A stretch of DNA of 64,000 bases, taken from contig OY730169.1 of the NCBI GenBank assembly GCA_963422465.1, positions 3,968,001-4,032,000 of the forward strand, read 5' to 3'. The translations under genes were made by a program, and so were the position numbers. The notes under the pieces were generated by a model that searched no databases, was not told the DNA's origin, and was given only the letters and a program-made list of their open reading frames with translations. Source of the stretch: Lichina pygmaea. Its lineage: Eukaryota > Ascomycota > Lichinomycetes > Lichinales > Lichinaceae. This document shows, in pieces, positions 15,492-26,874 of this stretch (position 1 is its first letter; the number at the start of each line of letters is the position of its first letter).

Positions 15492-18400
15492 ATGGTCGTC
15501 AACGAGGCGGGCATCTCCGTCCCCGACAACCCTCCGGCATACGACGATATCGAGTCGCAACGTCCGTTTCTGCAAGGCGACGTCGAGCATGACGGCGCGC
15601 CATATCGCAATGAAGACCACGATCGGATGCCGTCTTCGTCTCGGTCGACGCAGCGACCAGCTCGAGCCACCATGGCAGGCTACGAGCCTCCGCGGGAGGA
15701 AACACCACGGGCGAGCGACGAGAGCGTGGCCTTCTTATCTACATCCGGGTCCACAGCGACATCCTACGAGGACGTACGAGCGGAGATGGAACAGATGGAG
15801 GTGGCGGACGGCCCATCGCACCAAGCTCCGGGGAAGCCTGCGACGTTCAGGGTCCAATTGTCCAGGCGCCTGGCCCACTTTACGACCAGTCTGTCGTCGA
15901 TCGGCCACGGACTGACAGCATCGTGGCCTTCGTTTGACGTTGTTCGATCACAGATGTATCGTGTGAGGGTCCTCGCACCCGTCATCACCGTCATCCTGTT
16001 GGCCCTGGGAACGTACCTACTGCTGTCGTTCGCCACGACCTTTCCCACGCCCTACGAACAGCTGGGCAGTGCGGAGCTGGTCAGGAGCTACGTGCAGGGA
16101 CATATCGATGGCAATCGGATACGGAGGGTTCTGGAGCGCATCACCGCGTACGATCATGTTGCTGGCACTCAGGGGGACTATGCCTTGGCGAAATACGTAC
16201 GAGCTAGCTTTCAGGCTGCGCAGCTCGAAGAGGTCGAGACCAAGGAGTTTGTGTCGCCGTCTCCAGGTGCTGGCCCGATCCGCGCTGACGACTGTGCAGG
16301 TATCAGGTCTATCTCAACTATCCTCGGTCGTCCGGTCGTCGTGTGGCTATTGTCTCGCCTCCGGAGCTGGCATGGGAGGCGAGCCTCGAGGAAGAGCCGG
16401 CGTTTCCGGACGGAGATCCACCGGTGGTGCAGACGCTGAATTTCCACGGGCACTCCCGAGCCGGCAACGTGACGGGCCCGTTGATATACGCCAACTTCGG
16501 ATCTCGTCGTGACTTCCGGAGACTCAAGGAGCAAGGGATCGACGTCGCTGGAGCCATCGTGCTCGTCAAGTATTACGGTCCTGAAGAGGATCGGGCTTTG
16601 AAGGTCAAGGCGGCCGAGCTGGCAGGTGCATCCGGATGCCTCATATACAGCGACCCTAGTGAAGATGGCTTCACGAAGGGTGACGTTTGGCCCGACGGTC
16701 GTTGGATGCCCAGCGATGGGGTGCAAAGAGGCGGCGTCAGCCTCATGAGTCGGGTCGTTGGAGACGTTCTCACTCCCGGATACGCCAGCACCGCGGATGC
16801 GCATCGCCAGCCAAAGGACGGTAACGCCGGGCTGGTCAACATACCTAGTCTACCGCTCGCGTGGCGGGACGCCCAGAAGCTGCTGCAATCGCTCAAGGGA
16901 CACGGTCACAAGGTGTCGGACGACTGGATCGGCGGTGTGCCAGATGTCGAGGAGTGGTGGTCGGGCGACGGCGGCTCGCCGGTGGTGCATCTGAAAAACG
17001 AGCAGGACGAGGAGGAACGACAGCCTATATGGAACGTGTTGGGGAAGATCCGCGGCGCCGAGCAACCGAACAAGCTGGTCGTCGTCGGGAACCACCGCGA
17101 CGCGTGGTGTTTTGGCGCGGCCGGCTCGGGAAGCGGCACCGCTATCCTGCTCGAGGTCGTGCAGGTCTTTTCGGAACTCGTCGAGCTCGGGTGGCGACCG
17201 CGGCGGACGATCGTGTTCGCTTCGTGGGACGGCGAAGAGTACAACCTGATCGGGTCGACGGAGTGGGTTGAGGACAACATGGAGGAGCTGCGGAGGGACG
17301 CCTTCGCGTATATGAACGTCGACACGGCCGTGTCGGGCAGAGATTTCAAGGCCTCGGCGTCGCCGCTGTTCCAGGAATCGCTGCTGCGCGCGCTCGACCG
17401 TACCGCGGACCCGACCACGAACGAGACTCTCCGCTCCGTCTGGGACCAGGCGAGGCGGGAGACGAAAGGTCTCGGGGCGGGCAGCGACTACGTCGCGTTT
17501 CAGGACATGGCGGGGACGTCCAGCATCGACATTTCGTTCGGGGGGGAGAGGTTCCCGTACCACAGCTGCTACGACAACTTTGAGTGGATGGCGCGCTTCG
17601 GCGATCCCGGGTTCGGCTACCACGCCGTGCTCGCGCAGATCTGGGCGCTCTTGATCCTCGAAGTGTCCGATCGGCCGGTGTTGCCGTACGACTTTGAAGC
17701 GTACGCCTCGGCGGTCGATCTCTACGTGCGGCAGCTCGAGGACGACATCAAGAAGCTGGTCCCCAGCGAGGACGACCGACGCCGGCTCGACCTCGCGCCG
17801 TTGAAGGAGGCGGCGCGCCAGTTCGTGCAGAACGCCAAGCAGTTTCGGAGCTGGGAGCGCACCTGGCAAGAGTCCGTCTTTGGCCGCGGCGTGGCCGACG
17901 GTGCGGACAGCGCCGACGGTGGCGGCAATGGCGTCACCAGCGGGATCGAGTCGAGAGAACTGCGCATACGACGCGTCAGCCACAACACCAGGATGGCGAA
18001 CTTTGAGACGCATCTGCTGGATCTGGAGCATGGCGGCGGGGTGCGTATTCATGTGTTTGCGTTCTCGAAGGCGACGCTGCTTCGACCTCACCCCTTTTAG
18101 AGATCCACCACGTCGCTTCTGGGAAGACGGCCGGCTTCTGTGACTGACTTCTGTCCGCGCCTGCAGCTCCCCGGCCGCACGCAATTCAAACACATTCTAC
18201 ACGCACCGCAGCTATGGTCCGGGTACGACGCAGCGTACTTTCCAGGCGTTCGCGACGCTCTCGATTCCGTTCTCGAAGCAGCCCAAGACCAGAACCAAGA
18301 CCAGAACCAAGAAGACCCGCCCGGAGAAGCGCAAGCACAAGACGGCGAGACCCCTGTCGCCAGCGAGACAAGCGACAATGACGGTTCTCCTGACGACGAC

Positions 18401-18574
18401 GGCGCCACCCTTCCGAAGACGCCGCAGAAGCAGAGAAAGAGAATACGAACGAAGGAGCATGAGAAGGAGCATGACAAGAAGAAGGACGACGACGACAAGT
18501 GGTCGCCGGTCCAGAAACAAATCAACAAAACAGCGCGGATACTAGGCAAGGCCAGTCGGAAACTTCTTCATTAG
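15492..18574 (+). CDS. Glutamate carboxypeptidase II/transferrin-receptor-like (M28B) membrane protein
   Basis: Three exons: 15492-16250, 16307-18040 and 18167-18574 (about 966 residues; introns 56 and 126 bp). It is a type II membrane protein. A cytoplasmic Ser/Pro-rich tail with DNPPAYDDIE precedes a single hydrophobic helix (VITVILLALGTYLLLSF, about residue 160). A PA domain, an M28 peptidase-like domain (about residues 500-690) and a C-terminal TFR-dimerisation-like region with PGRTQFKHILHAPQLWSGYD follow. Metal-site positions seen are GNHRDAW (His), DGEE (catalytic Glu and ligand), YMNVD (Asp) and YHSCYDN (His). The bridging aspartate expected as GAADPGSG is replaced: the sequence reads GAAGSGSG. 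The product may therefore be a catalytically dead or altered member, like transferrin receptor. The last ~80 residues are a charged low-complexity tail with QDQNQDQNQ. Confidence 0.9.
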
Positions 18575-19562
18575 CGGACTGTCTTTGTTGTACTGTATAA
18601 ATCGGCATCGAGCAACGGCATTTGTTCATTTGTTCGTTCACGTATCTGTTTATTTGGTGGACTATCTTATTTGTGGACTTGATGGAGAAGGGGTCGTTGG
18701 GGGTGTTGGTTTGCTCGTGTTTGATGCCGCGTCTTCTTCTTCTTCTTTACATGCTATTTCTTCATCTTGACTCTTGATCTTGATTCTTGATCTTGATACT
18801 TGATCTTGGTCCTCCATCTCGATCCTTCATCTCGTATCCCTCGTCTCGCATCAATCGATACCTTACCTCCAACAGTCTCTTTTTCCTCGGTTCGTCCGCG
18901 TTATTTTCAATCGACTTTCTCGTCGTGCCCCCCCCTCCCCTCCTTTCCCCCCTTCCCCCTCTCTCCCCCCCCCCCCCGTGTCCTTCTCCCATCCTCACCG
19001 GTATCGCTGCTGAAACCACCACGACGGAGTAGTCGGCACAACACCCGCAATCATCGAAGCACTCACGGCTCGTCTGTCTACGGTTTAGTCCCGTAGCCGT
19101 GTCAGCCCACACCGAAGAAGTAGAAGTAGTGAACCAGCAAGCCACCATATCTTTTCTTGTCGTGATTCATGCGGGTAATTACCATCATTCACATTCTCCC
19201 TTCACATGGAACCCCCCCCCCCCAGCAAAACCCCCATCTCTCTCTCCATCAGGTTACAGTACATCATCTCCAGCAACAAATCAATTACCATAAATATCCC
19301 CCTTCCGATATACCAGCGTCTAGCGTGTTCCTTCAGAGTCATGTCTAAATACTGTGTGTGTGTGAGAGGCTTGGCTTCGTACGTCTATATTCCCTCCCTC
19401 CTTCCTGCGCAACACTCAGCGGCCCGGCTTCCGATACGATACCGGTGCCGGGTTCCAGATTCATCGGTCCGACGGTTCATGATTCCATGAGAGATCTATC
19501 CTACGATAACCTTTCCTGAGAAGTTTATCGGAGTGGCGTACGGGTACAGTATTTCATCGTCA
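18575..19562. other. Spacer between convergent genes; simple repeats only
   Basis: It holds a TTCTTC run near 18733, imperfect TTGATCT repeats at about 18770-18815, C-rich tracts at 18921-18978 and 19209-19221, and no recognisable gene. It probably contains the 3' ends of both flanking transcripts. Confidence 0.55.
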
Positions 19563-19610
19563 TCATCTGCTCCTGTCGCCCTCGCCTGCCCTCGCACTTT
19601 GCTCCCGCTG

Positions 19611-19645
<35 letters not shown>

Positions 19646-20130
19646 GCTGCTCCGGGACGACGGAGGCCTGGGCGACGAGTCTGCCGACGAGGAGATACTT
19701 CCCGCGGAAGCTCTCTTCCCAGCCGTCGAGCGCGGCGCGCTGGTCGTCGTCGAGGTCCGACAGGCTGTCGAGCGGGCCGTCGAGGTCGGCGGTCAGCATG
19801 TCGTCGTCGAAGGAGCCGAGGGCGAGACCGCGACTGGCGTCGCGGCCGGCGAAGTTGGCGTAGGGCCCGTGCGGCCCGTAGAAGCGTCGGCCCGGCGTGA
19901 CGTCGTACACATGGCCCTTGATCGCGAGGTAGATCGACTCTCGATCGTCGCTCCCCGAGCTCGGCCCCCGCCCGTTGTGCGGCAGCAGCGTGCGGGGCGT
20001 GAACGTCCGGAACATGACCGGCGACGGGTGCTTCGGCAGCGTCACCTTCGCCCGCGGCCGCAGCTGGATGTAGATGACGACGCCCAGCAGCGCGAAGAGG
20101 ATGAGGTTGATCGGCGTCAGCAGCGGCGTC
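19563..20130 (-). CDS. Dap1/MAPR-like cytochrome b5-domain membrane protein (first exon unresolved)
   Basis: The supported coding exon is 20130-19563. Its 5' edge is an acceptor site (GTGCAG), so a short upstream exon must supply the ATG; a weak candidate starts at 20244 (MQHTRT, donor GTCGTC). The product starts with a transmembrane segment (PLLTPINLILFALLGVVIY), then FRTFTPRTLLPHNG, then the heme/steroid-binding fold: IYLAIKGHVYDVTPGRRFYG, FAGRDASRGLA, DLDGPLDSLSDLD and KYLLVGRL. This architecture matches membrane-associated progesterone receptor/Dap1 proteins, which bind heme and support P450 enzymes such as Erg11. The C-terminus carries a Gln-Glu repeat from a CTCCTG hexanucleotide run (about 19609-19655). 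Confidence 0.85.
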
Positions 20131-21337
20131 CTGCACCGTCACCGTCACGGTGGGGGTTCGACTCAGCACACGAACGACGCCGGAGAGGGGGGGGAAGGAG
20201 CCTGATGGGTGGTTACGCCGAGACGACGTACGCGTATGTTGCATCCGGCGCTTCGTCGGCCTGGTATGCCTGCGAGTCTAACGAGATGAGTACCGCAAGT
20301 GACGATGAGGTGGAAGGGGTAGGCAACGAGGGTTTACATACTATCCGACATCTTCCGCGGCTTTCCTCTGTATCGAGCTCGGGCGTTCTTTCCACCTGTA
20401 GTCTCGACGTATCCCGCACGAGGAGTAGGATTGAGCTTCGCAAAAACGTGGGATGGTGAGATGGGGTACGGAGTACAGTACGTTCTACGGAAGTACGTAA
20501 GGTACGGTACGTGTGGGTACGGTAAGGTGGGGCAGATCTCCGGCTAGCCCTAGCCCTACCGGTACGGGTCCAGCTGGAGCCTACTGTCAGTGCGAGTACG
20601 TAAAACTTACTCGTAGGTTTTAGTGCTGGTGTGACAGGGCTCGGACACGTGGCGCGCAAGAGTAGACGCCAGATGAGAAGATCATTTCACGCTTACGGTA
20701 CGTACGTACGTACGTACGTAGGTACAGGACTACGGTACATACGTACGGTACTCTCATTTGTGGGGTAGCCCCATAGATCACATTGTGGTTACCGGTACCG
20801 TACAGGACATGACGGGCTGGGCGAACACTTCCGACATGCATTGACTGTCTGCGATGCTGGTACCCTTTTAGATTGAACGTCAAGTGTCCACAGCCACATC
20901 CGTCATCTAGCTATGGCAAGCACCTTGAGGCGTGAACGACAGTGAAGATGGTAGGTGTCCTGTCTGGCAGCGGCCGGATGCAACTTCTACTGGTACCCTG
21001 TCCCTCAGGTCACGTATGAACGGCCGCATGAAGGATGCTCTCAGCTGCCGGTTGACCGTCTTCCCCATCTGAACGTACTGTACGGTGCTCTACCAGTACA
21101 TGCTGTAGGAAGCCTATAGTCCTCCGAGCTCACCACGCATCATCCTTCTGAGTGGCAACGCCCCGGTGCTCTGGGTGCCGTCGGCCGACCACGCCAACAG
21201 CCAAAGCAAAGCACGCGCGAGGCCGCAGTCGCCCAGTCGGATCATGCAAGCTCCAGCTTGATAAAGGAAGCAAATCAAACGCTGTCCGCACCTCACCCTC
21301 CCAAGCTCCCGCTTACCATCCAGGAACAATGTGATTT
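20131..21337. other. Spacer rich in TACGTACG palindromes
   Basis: No gene is seen apart from a possible first exon of the Dap1-like gene. GTAC-rich tracts occur at 20462-20520 and a nearly perfect (TACG)n run at about 20698-20722, with more at 20735-20750 and 20793-20805. The 3' end of the TFIIB transcript should lie at the right side. Confidence 0.55.
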
Positions 21338-22539
21338 CTAGCTCGACGGCAGAAGCGCCATGTCGCCCTTGCCGTCCTTGATCCATTCCGGGTCGACGAG
21401 CTTCTCCCGCTCGGCGTACAGGAACTTGTAGGCCGTGCGGATGGTGCCGTCGCTAACGCCGGCCACGGCCGAGATCTCCTTGGCCGTCTTCCCCTGCTTC
21501 ATGAGGTGCGATGTCATGTAGATGCAAGCGGCCGCGGCCGACAGGGGCGAGCGTCCGGCGAGAGCGCCCACCGAGGACATGCGCTCGGCCAGCTCCTGCG
21601 ACACCTTGGTGCAGACGGCCGACAGACCCAGGTGGCTGCAGTAGCGGATGCAGAGCTGCTGCGCCTTGGTCGACGTCGTGGTCGTGTACGAGTCGTTGGG
21701 GTTGACGACGCCTGTCGCAGGGCGCAGCCACGCCACGTCAACCGCCGCCGCTCTCGCTCCCTCTCTCGACGAGGCGCTCCGGGTGCGGCAGGAAACAACG
21801 TACCTCCTTTCTGGACCATCTGCTCCATCTTCTCCTTGTTCTGGGCCGCGAAGAACTTCTCCAGCGCCTTGAAGATGCGGCCAATCTCCTTCTTCTGCAC
21901 CTTGGTCACGGCGAAGACCTCGCGGAAGGTCCGCGGCACGCCGCACTGCCGGCACGCGATGAAGATGCAGCCGGCCGAGAGCACGTCCTGCGGCTTGCCC
22001 TTGAAGGCCTTTGCGTCGTCCACGAGCTTGTACAGGTGCTTGGCCGTGTCCGAGACGTTCTTGGGGATGTTGATGGCGTCGCAGAAGGCGCCAATCTCCT
22101 TGTAGGCGGCGAGCAGGCCCTTGGTGCCCTTGTCGTGGTTCGACTTGTTCTGGGCGCGGTTCAGATCGCGGCTGCGGCCGGATCCGCCGTCGACGATGGC
22201 CGTCTGCAGCTGCGAACCGTTCAGGAGCGGGTTCGCGCCCTCGCCGACACGCGACGGGTCGTCGTTGCCCTGGTCATCGTTCGAGAAGGTCCGCCACTCG
22301 GAACGGGTGTCGACGATGCGATCGCCGAGGACCAGCCCGCAGGAGCCGCACACCATGTCGCCGGACGAAAAGGCCTCGACCAGGTTCGGCGGCATCTCCT
22401 TGCAGTCCGGGCACATGACGGCCACGTTGAGGTTCTCCTGCCACTGAGCTTCGGCCAGAGACGGATTCGCCGGGCGCGGTACGTCCCCTGGCGATCGTCC
22501 CGGCGGGATCACCTGGGTCGCTGCGGCGAAGATGGCCAT
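21338..22539 (-). CDS. SUA7: Transcription initiation factor IIB (TFIIB)
   Basis: Two exons: 22539-21804 and 21711-21338, with a 92-bp GT-AG intron; about 369 residues. The N-terminal zinc ribbon has Cys pairs CPDC (residues 43 and 46) and CGSC (64 and 67), followed by the B-reader/linker GDRIVDTRSEWRTFSNDDQG. The two cyclin-like repeats include KGKPQDVLSAGCIFIACRQC with GVPRTFREVFAVT, and AGRSPLSAAAACIYMTSHLM with VAGVSDGTIRTAYKFLY. TFIIB recruits RNA polymerase II to TBP-bound promoters and helps select the start site. Length and domain order are as in other fungi. The upstream frame holds no better ATG, so 22539 is taken as the start. Confidence 0.95.
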
Positions 22540-24357
22540 CTTGGCCTTTTCGGCGCGAGGGCGCTTCCCGCGAGAGAGCTTCGCGATGACCCTGTTCCTC
22601 TCGCTCGGACCCAGTACTGAGAGGTGGTCCCTCGATCTTGAGGAGCAGAGACGGATCCACAGTGGGGAATACAGTTTGGCGACTGCACTGGTCCGACCGA
22701 AACGGTCCTTGGAGGTGCCGCTACGTCGAGGTCGCTATCGACCACTCGACGAAGGATTCCGACAGTGGAAGCGGTCTGCTGGACCGCGGACTGACACGGA
22801 CACTCCTTGTTAGCAGGGCAAGCAAGTCGAGGGCAGACGACTTTCGGTCGGACCTAGCCGAACCTGACCGCCCGCAACTATCGATAGAGGGTAACGACAG
22901 GTTCGCAAGCTAGCTAAGACAAGGGGTAAGAACTCGACTGGTTTTGGGTGTGACGGTCTCTCGATCTCTTTCTCGAGTGAAGGAGAGATCACGGCTGGGT
23001 GATGTAGAGACAAAGGGCAGCCGCTGATGAAGGAACGCAGCGGTGAATTCAAAGATTTTACCTTTCTGTGCGCCGTGTGACTGTGCTTGTCTGCTCGACC
23101 AGCCGCTTGCCCTCGTCTACAAGGATCGAGTGTACCGGCTTCGACAGAGGAGAAGTGAGCGGTGGAGAGAGACTTTCACGGACAAAGACGTACGTCGACG
23201 GTGGACTCTCTATATTGCAAGCTGTTGTTGGACTTCTGTCCAATAGCCACGAAACCAGTGAAGGTGTCCGTCGATCAGACAAAGCTCAGACTGAATTTTG
23301 GACCAGGTGCGGCAAGTCAGATCTGAGGTTGTAGGTGACAGAAACTCGAGACTGTTGCAAGTGAGAGTGAATGTTTGACGTGGCGAGAGGAGGGTGCTCG
23401 AGTTTTCTCTGAGATATAACTCCAACTGCAGGTGTTATACCAGCTAAAAGTTGACCAGCAACTTGGTTGAGACCAGGCGCGATATTATTTTCTCCGCTGA
23501 CGCGCGTGTGTCTATTCACTTTGCCCTCCTCGCCAGCTTGTGATATCTGGCGTCTGGATTTTATATCTCTCGACCTGCGCTCTCCTCTTTGTTGCCCGAA
23601 CAACGACTGAGATCAAACGTGACCGGTTGCGGGCACGTGAAAACCGAGAAAGCCGTCACTTGGCCGGCTTACCCCGCAAGGGCGGAAGAGGGTCGACGGA
23701 GAACCCCACTCGGTCGGTCTCTTCCCTTCAATAAGTAGCGTAGAAGAGGAAGTAGACGCCCCCGGCGTTGACGGAAGTGCACTGGGAGGGGGGAGAAGCG
23801 AGGAGGTGAGGAAAACCGCGAGGCGGGCGGCGGCCTGATTCAAGACGCCGTGTTCCGTAAGCAAGGCTAGCGGGAGTCGTGTGAGAGCGACAAAAGTCCT
23901 GAGAGCTTCACGTGTGCCGTGTGTGCCAAAGTTCCGCCAAGAGCCTGACGCAAAGAGTCTAGACAGTCAAAGGGACTTTTGTCACCCTATATCTTGTACA
24001 GGCGAGGTTATCTTTCGATAGTATTAGCGCGATACTTCAGCTTGAGCCGCGTTCCGACGCTGCAGTGATACGTGCTATCGGACGATGAAGGCGGAACACA
24101 CCTTAGAACTTACGATCGATGCGGCTTAAAATCCGGCTCGTTAAAGTCGCGCGGTAACATGGCACGCGCTGATGATTGCCTCTTTGGACGTAGTCGCGAT
24201 CACTACGGTACTGCAGCTGCGTATGCAGTGGTACGTACCTTACGTACTCCGAGTATCAAAATCGCAACGTCAAGTCGACTGAAGCTCGCTGGTTGCTCCA
24301 GCACTCGTCGTTGAATTGCCACTTCTCGTCCTGCTCCAACCCGTCTCGTCGTACACA
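22540..24357. other. Divergent promoter region of TFIIB and ATP14; no gene seen
   Basis: The 1.8 kb between two outward-facing genes shows no exon chain or recognisable protein motif. A GTACGTACCTTACGTAC tract lies at about 24230-24246, near the ATP14 start. The promoters and 5' leaders of both genes must lie here. Confidence 0.5.
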
Positions 24358-24952
24358 ATGCTGGCTCAGACACTGAGGGTCTCGGTATGAGATCTCGATA
24401 TGAAGTTCGGCGGGAGACCGGACGACAGCGCTGACAAGCTCCCGTGAAGCGGTCTACCGCGGCTAGGATGCTCCGACGACCGTTGGTGGTGCCTCGCCGG
24501 ACCTTGGCCAGCCCAACGGCGCCACGCAAGGGTACGTGATCGAAGTCGACCGCTCGATGTGCCTGCTCTCGGTCTCTTCCGACCATCTCTTTCCTCCGAT
24601 CCCTGTCTCGCTCCCACCGGCACCGGCCCAACGCTGATGGACCTTCTGCACAGCCGATCTCGTCCGGGATCTCTACCTCCAAGAGCTGCGACGTTTCAAG
24701 CCGGCGCCGGTGAAGGCTTCGGACGTCGAAGGGCAGGTCCAGAAGTTCAACCCGCCGAGGACTCCGGCGTCGCCCGAAGAGGGCAACATCGCCAGCGAGC
24801 TCAAGGAATACGAGGAGCAGCAGGTCGAGGTCGAGGGTCGGTCTACGGGCGAGGGCGAGGAGGGCGTCGTCGCGGACGAAGACGACTGGCTCGAGGAGGA
24901 GGACGACGACGATGAGATTGCGCCGGACGTGAGGCCAACGCCGAAGCACTAA
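24358..24952 (+). CDS. ATP14: Mitochondrial ATP synthase subunit H (F1Fo stator subunit)
   Basis: Three exons: 24358-24384, 24450-24531 and 24654-24952; the product is about 135 residues. Introns are GT-AG (65 and 122 bp). The start encodes MLAQTLRVS, followed by an Arg-rich mitochondrial presequence (RMLRRPLVVPRRTLASPTAP). The mature part has the family signature: DLVRDLYLQELRRFKPAPVK, then ASDVEGQVQKFNPPRTPASP, SELKEYEEQQVEVEG and an acidic C-terminus. Subunit h is a small peripheral-stalk component of the fungal enzyme. The split structure was chosen because it yields both a presequence and the conserved mature N-terminus in frame; the exact 5' splice sites are inferred. Confidence 0.88.
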
Positions 24953-25679
24953 ATCATCCATGTACCATATTACAACACCGCGAGCAACCATCTCTCCGGC
25001 GAATAGCACGTTGCGCTTCATCATGGAGATGACCCATTCTGAACAGACTCTTTGCGTTGAAGCATATCCGGGTACATACGTATCTCTCTTTAGACCGGGC
25101 CCCTACGTGCCCAAGTAGACATCTCATACTCCATCTCAGCAAGATGTATATCATCATCCCAGCCCTTTCCTACCTCCAACACCACCAAACCAGACAATCT
25201 CCTCGCACTCCTACAACATAGTAAATCTCTTCCTGAAAGCTGTAACTATACAAACCTACGGTACCCCTACATCTGGTCCCAACTGTCTCGCGTAGGAGAC
25301 AGCCGTCGTACGTACCGTATGTACAGCACAAGAAAAAATCCATCGAAACAATCTCCTCTTGCTCCTCCAACACCCCCCCGAATTTCTTTCCGACAGCCTG
25401 TACTCCCGAACCTGGTAGTAGTCGTGCAACCCCACAGTAGCTCTACGTACGGGGCCACTCTTGTCTAGGAATCCGCTGTGTTAAGAGCCAGCTACTGTAC
25501 AGTACCGTACCGTACCGCATTTACGGTAGTGCCGACAATGAATAAATATTTGTACAGATTGGATTAGGTATTTTCCTCGACCAGGAAGAAAGGAACAGCG
25601 AATATCTTGGAAGGACGGAAGTGAGATCTGGATTGAAAAGGGGTGGGAACACTTGTTGCTCGGATTCGTGGTCATAGCT
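24953..25679. other. Spacer, no gene; weak internal duplication
   Basis: No recognisable gene. A segment around 25194-25259 (ACAATCTCCTC..CTCCTAC...) is partly repeated at about 25349-25414. GTAC tracts occur at about 25308-25324 and 25494-25516. Confidence 0.4.
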
Positions 25680-26500
25680 GGCCTTGAGCTGTGCTGAGCT
25701 GTGCTGAGCTGTGCTGAGCTGAGCTGAGCTGAGCTGAGCTGTGCTGAGCTGTGCTGGGCTGGGCTGAGTTAGTAACGAGCAGAGACTGATGTTGATGATG
25801 GCAATCGTGCTAGTGTTGGGCCTCAGCAGAAGCTGATCAAGGTGTGGGCTGGGCTGAACGGAGCTGGTCTGAGCTGGGTTGAGCTAGTCCGGAGCAGAAG
25901 CTGCTGTTAGTTGATGCTGGGCTGGGCCGAGGCAGAAGCTGGTGTCGATGCTGGTATTCATGCTAGCGTTGGGCCCGGAGCAGAAGCTGAGTTTGGGCCG
26001 ATCTGAACGGAGCTAGACTGAGCTAGTCTGAGGCAAAAACCGGTGTTGATGCTGATGTTGGTGCTGGTCAATATGGATGCTGGTATTCATGCGCATTCAT
26101 GCTAGTGTTGATGTTGATATCGAGTGTCGAGTGTCGAGTGTCGAGTTTCGAGTGTCGATGCTCGATGCTCGATGCTCGATAGTGTGGATACTGGTGTTGA
26201 TACTGGGGCAGAAGCCGGTCCTGAAGCTGGTGTTGGGCCGGATCAGAAGCTGACGTTGAAGCTGATATCGATGCTGGTGATGATGTTGGTGATGATGATG
26301 CTGGTGTTGATGCTGATGTTGATGCTGGTGATGGTACTGATGTTGGGCTGCAGCGGAAGCTGCTTTTGGGTTAAGCTGGGCTGAGTAGAGACCGGTGTCG
26401 ATACTGGTGTCAGTGCTAATGCTGACGATAGTATCAGAGCTGGGAACAGAACTAGAAGTAGAACCAGAACCGGGCCCAGGTGTTGGAACTTTCACTTGAT
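25680..26500. repeat. Degenerate GCTGAGCTGTGCT / GATGCTGGTGTT satellite
   Basis: From about 25682 to 25775 the pentamers GAGCT and GTGCT alternate almost perfectly. Beyond that the array degrades into variants of CTGGGCTGAGCTGG, then GATGCTGGTGTTGATGCTG (to about 26360). A block of exact 8-bp repeats lies at 26118-26178 (GAGTGTC and GATGCTC units). The 800-bp domain has strong strand asymmetry (G over C). No gene is supported. It ends near a CA run (26563-26572) 3' of the DUF1765 gene. Confidence 0.75.
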
Positions 26501-26874
26501 GCATACCCAGGCAGTACTGTGAAGTCTAGATGTACCCAGTATGTGTAAAGACAGATATGCACACACACACAGATATCGATATATGTACCGGTACAGTATA
26601 TCCACACATCTCACACGCACACGTCAATCATCCAAGCTAGTATAATTATAAAGCGTCAGGTAGAACCAAAGAGAAGGGCGAGTCAAATGATTAGGCATAT
26701 TAAATGGTTGGGTGGAACACAAATCAGAGCACAAGCACCTCCACACTTGCCCTCCAAACCCAACCGCCCCTCCTCTCCATATCCCCGGACAGCAACACGT
26801 TTTCCCAAGAGAAATCTCCAGAAAAGAAGAAGGCAGTGGAAGAAACGGATCAAGGACGGACAGAATATCAATCT

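Noticed and set aside
16850-18193. 447-residue open frame on the minus strand
   Set aside because: Antisense to the M28B protein, whose domains and exon junctions are clear; composition is an Arg/Val/Leu-rich shadow of GC-rich codons.
19533-20459. 308-residue plus-strand open frame over the Dap1-like gene
   Set aside because: The minus strand has the conserved cytochrome-b5-like fold; this frame is its shadow, beginning with a Leu run from the CTCCTG repeat.
22036-22620. 194-residue plus-strand open frame over TFIIB
   Set aside because: Antisense shadow of the TFIIB first exon.
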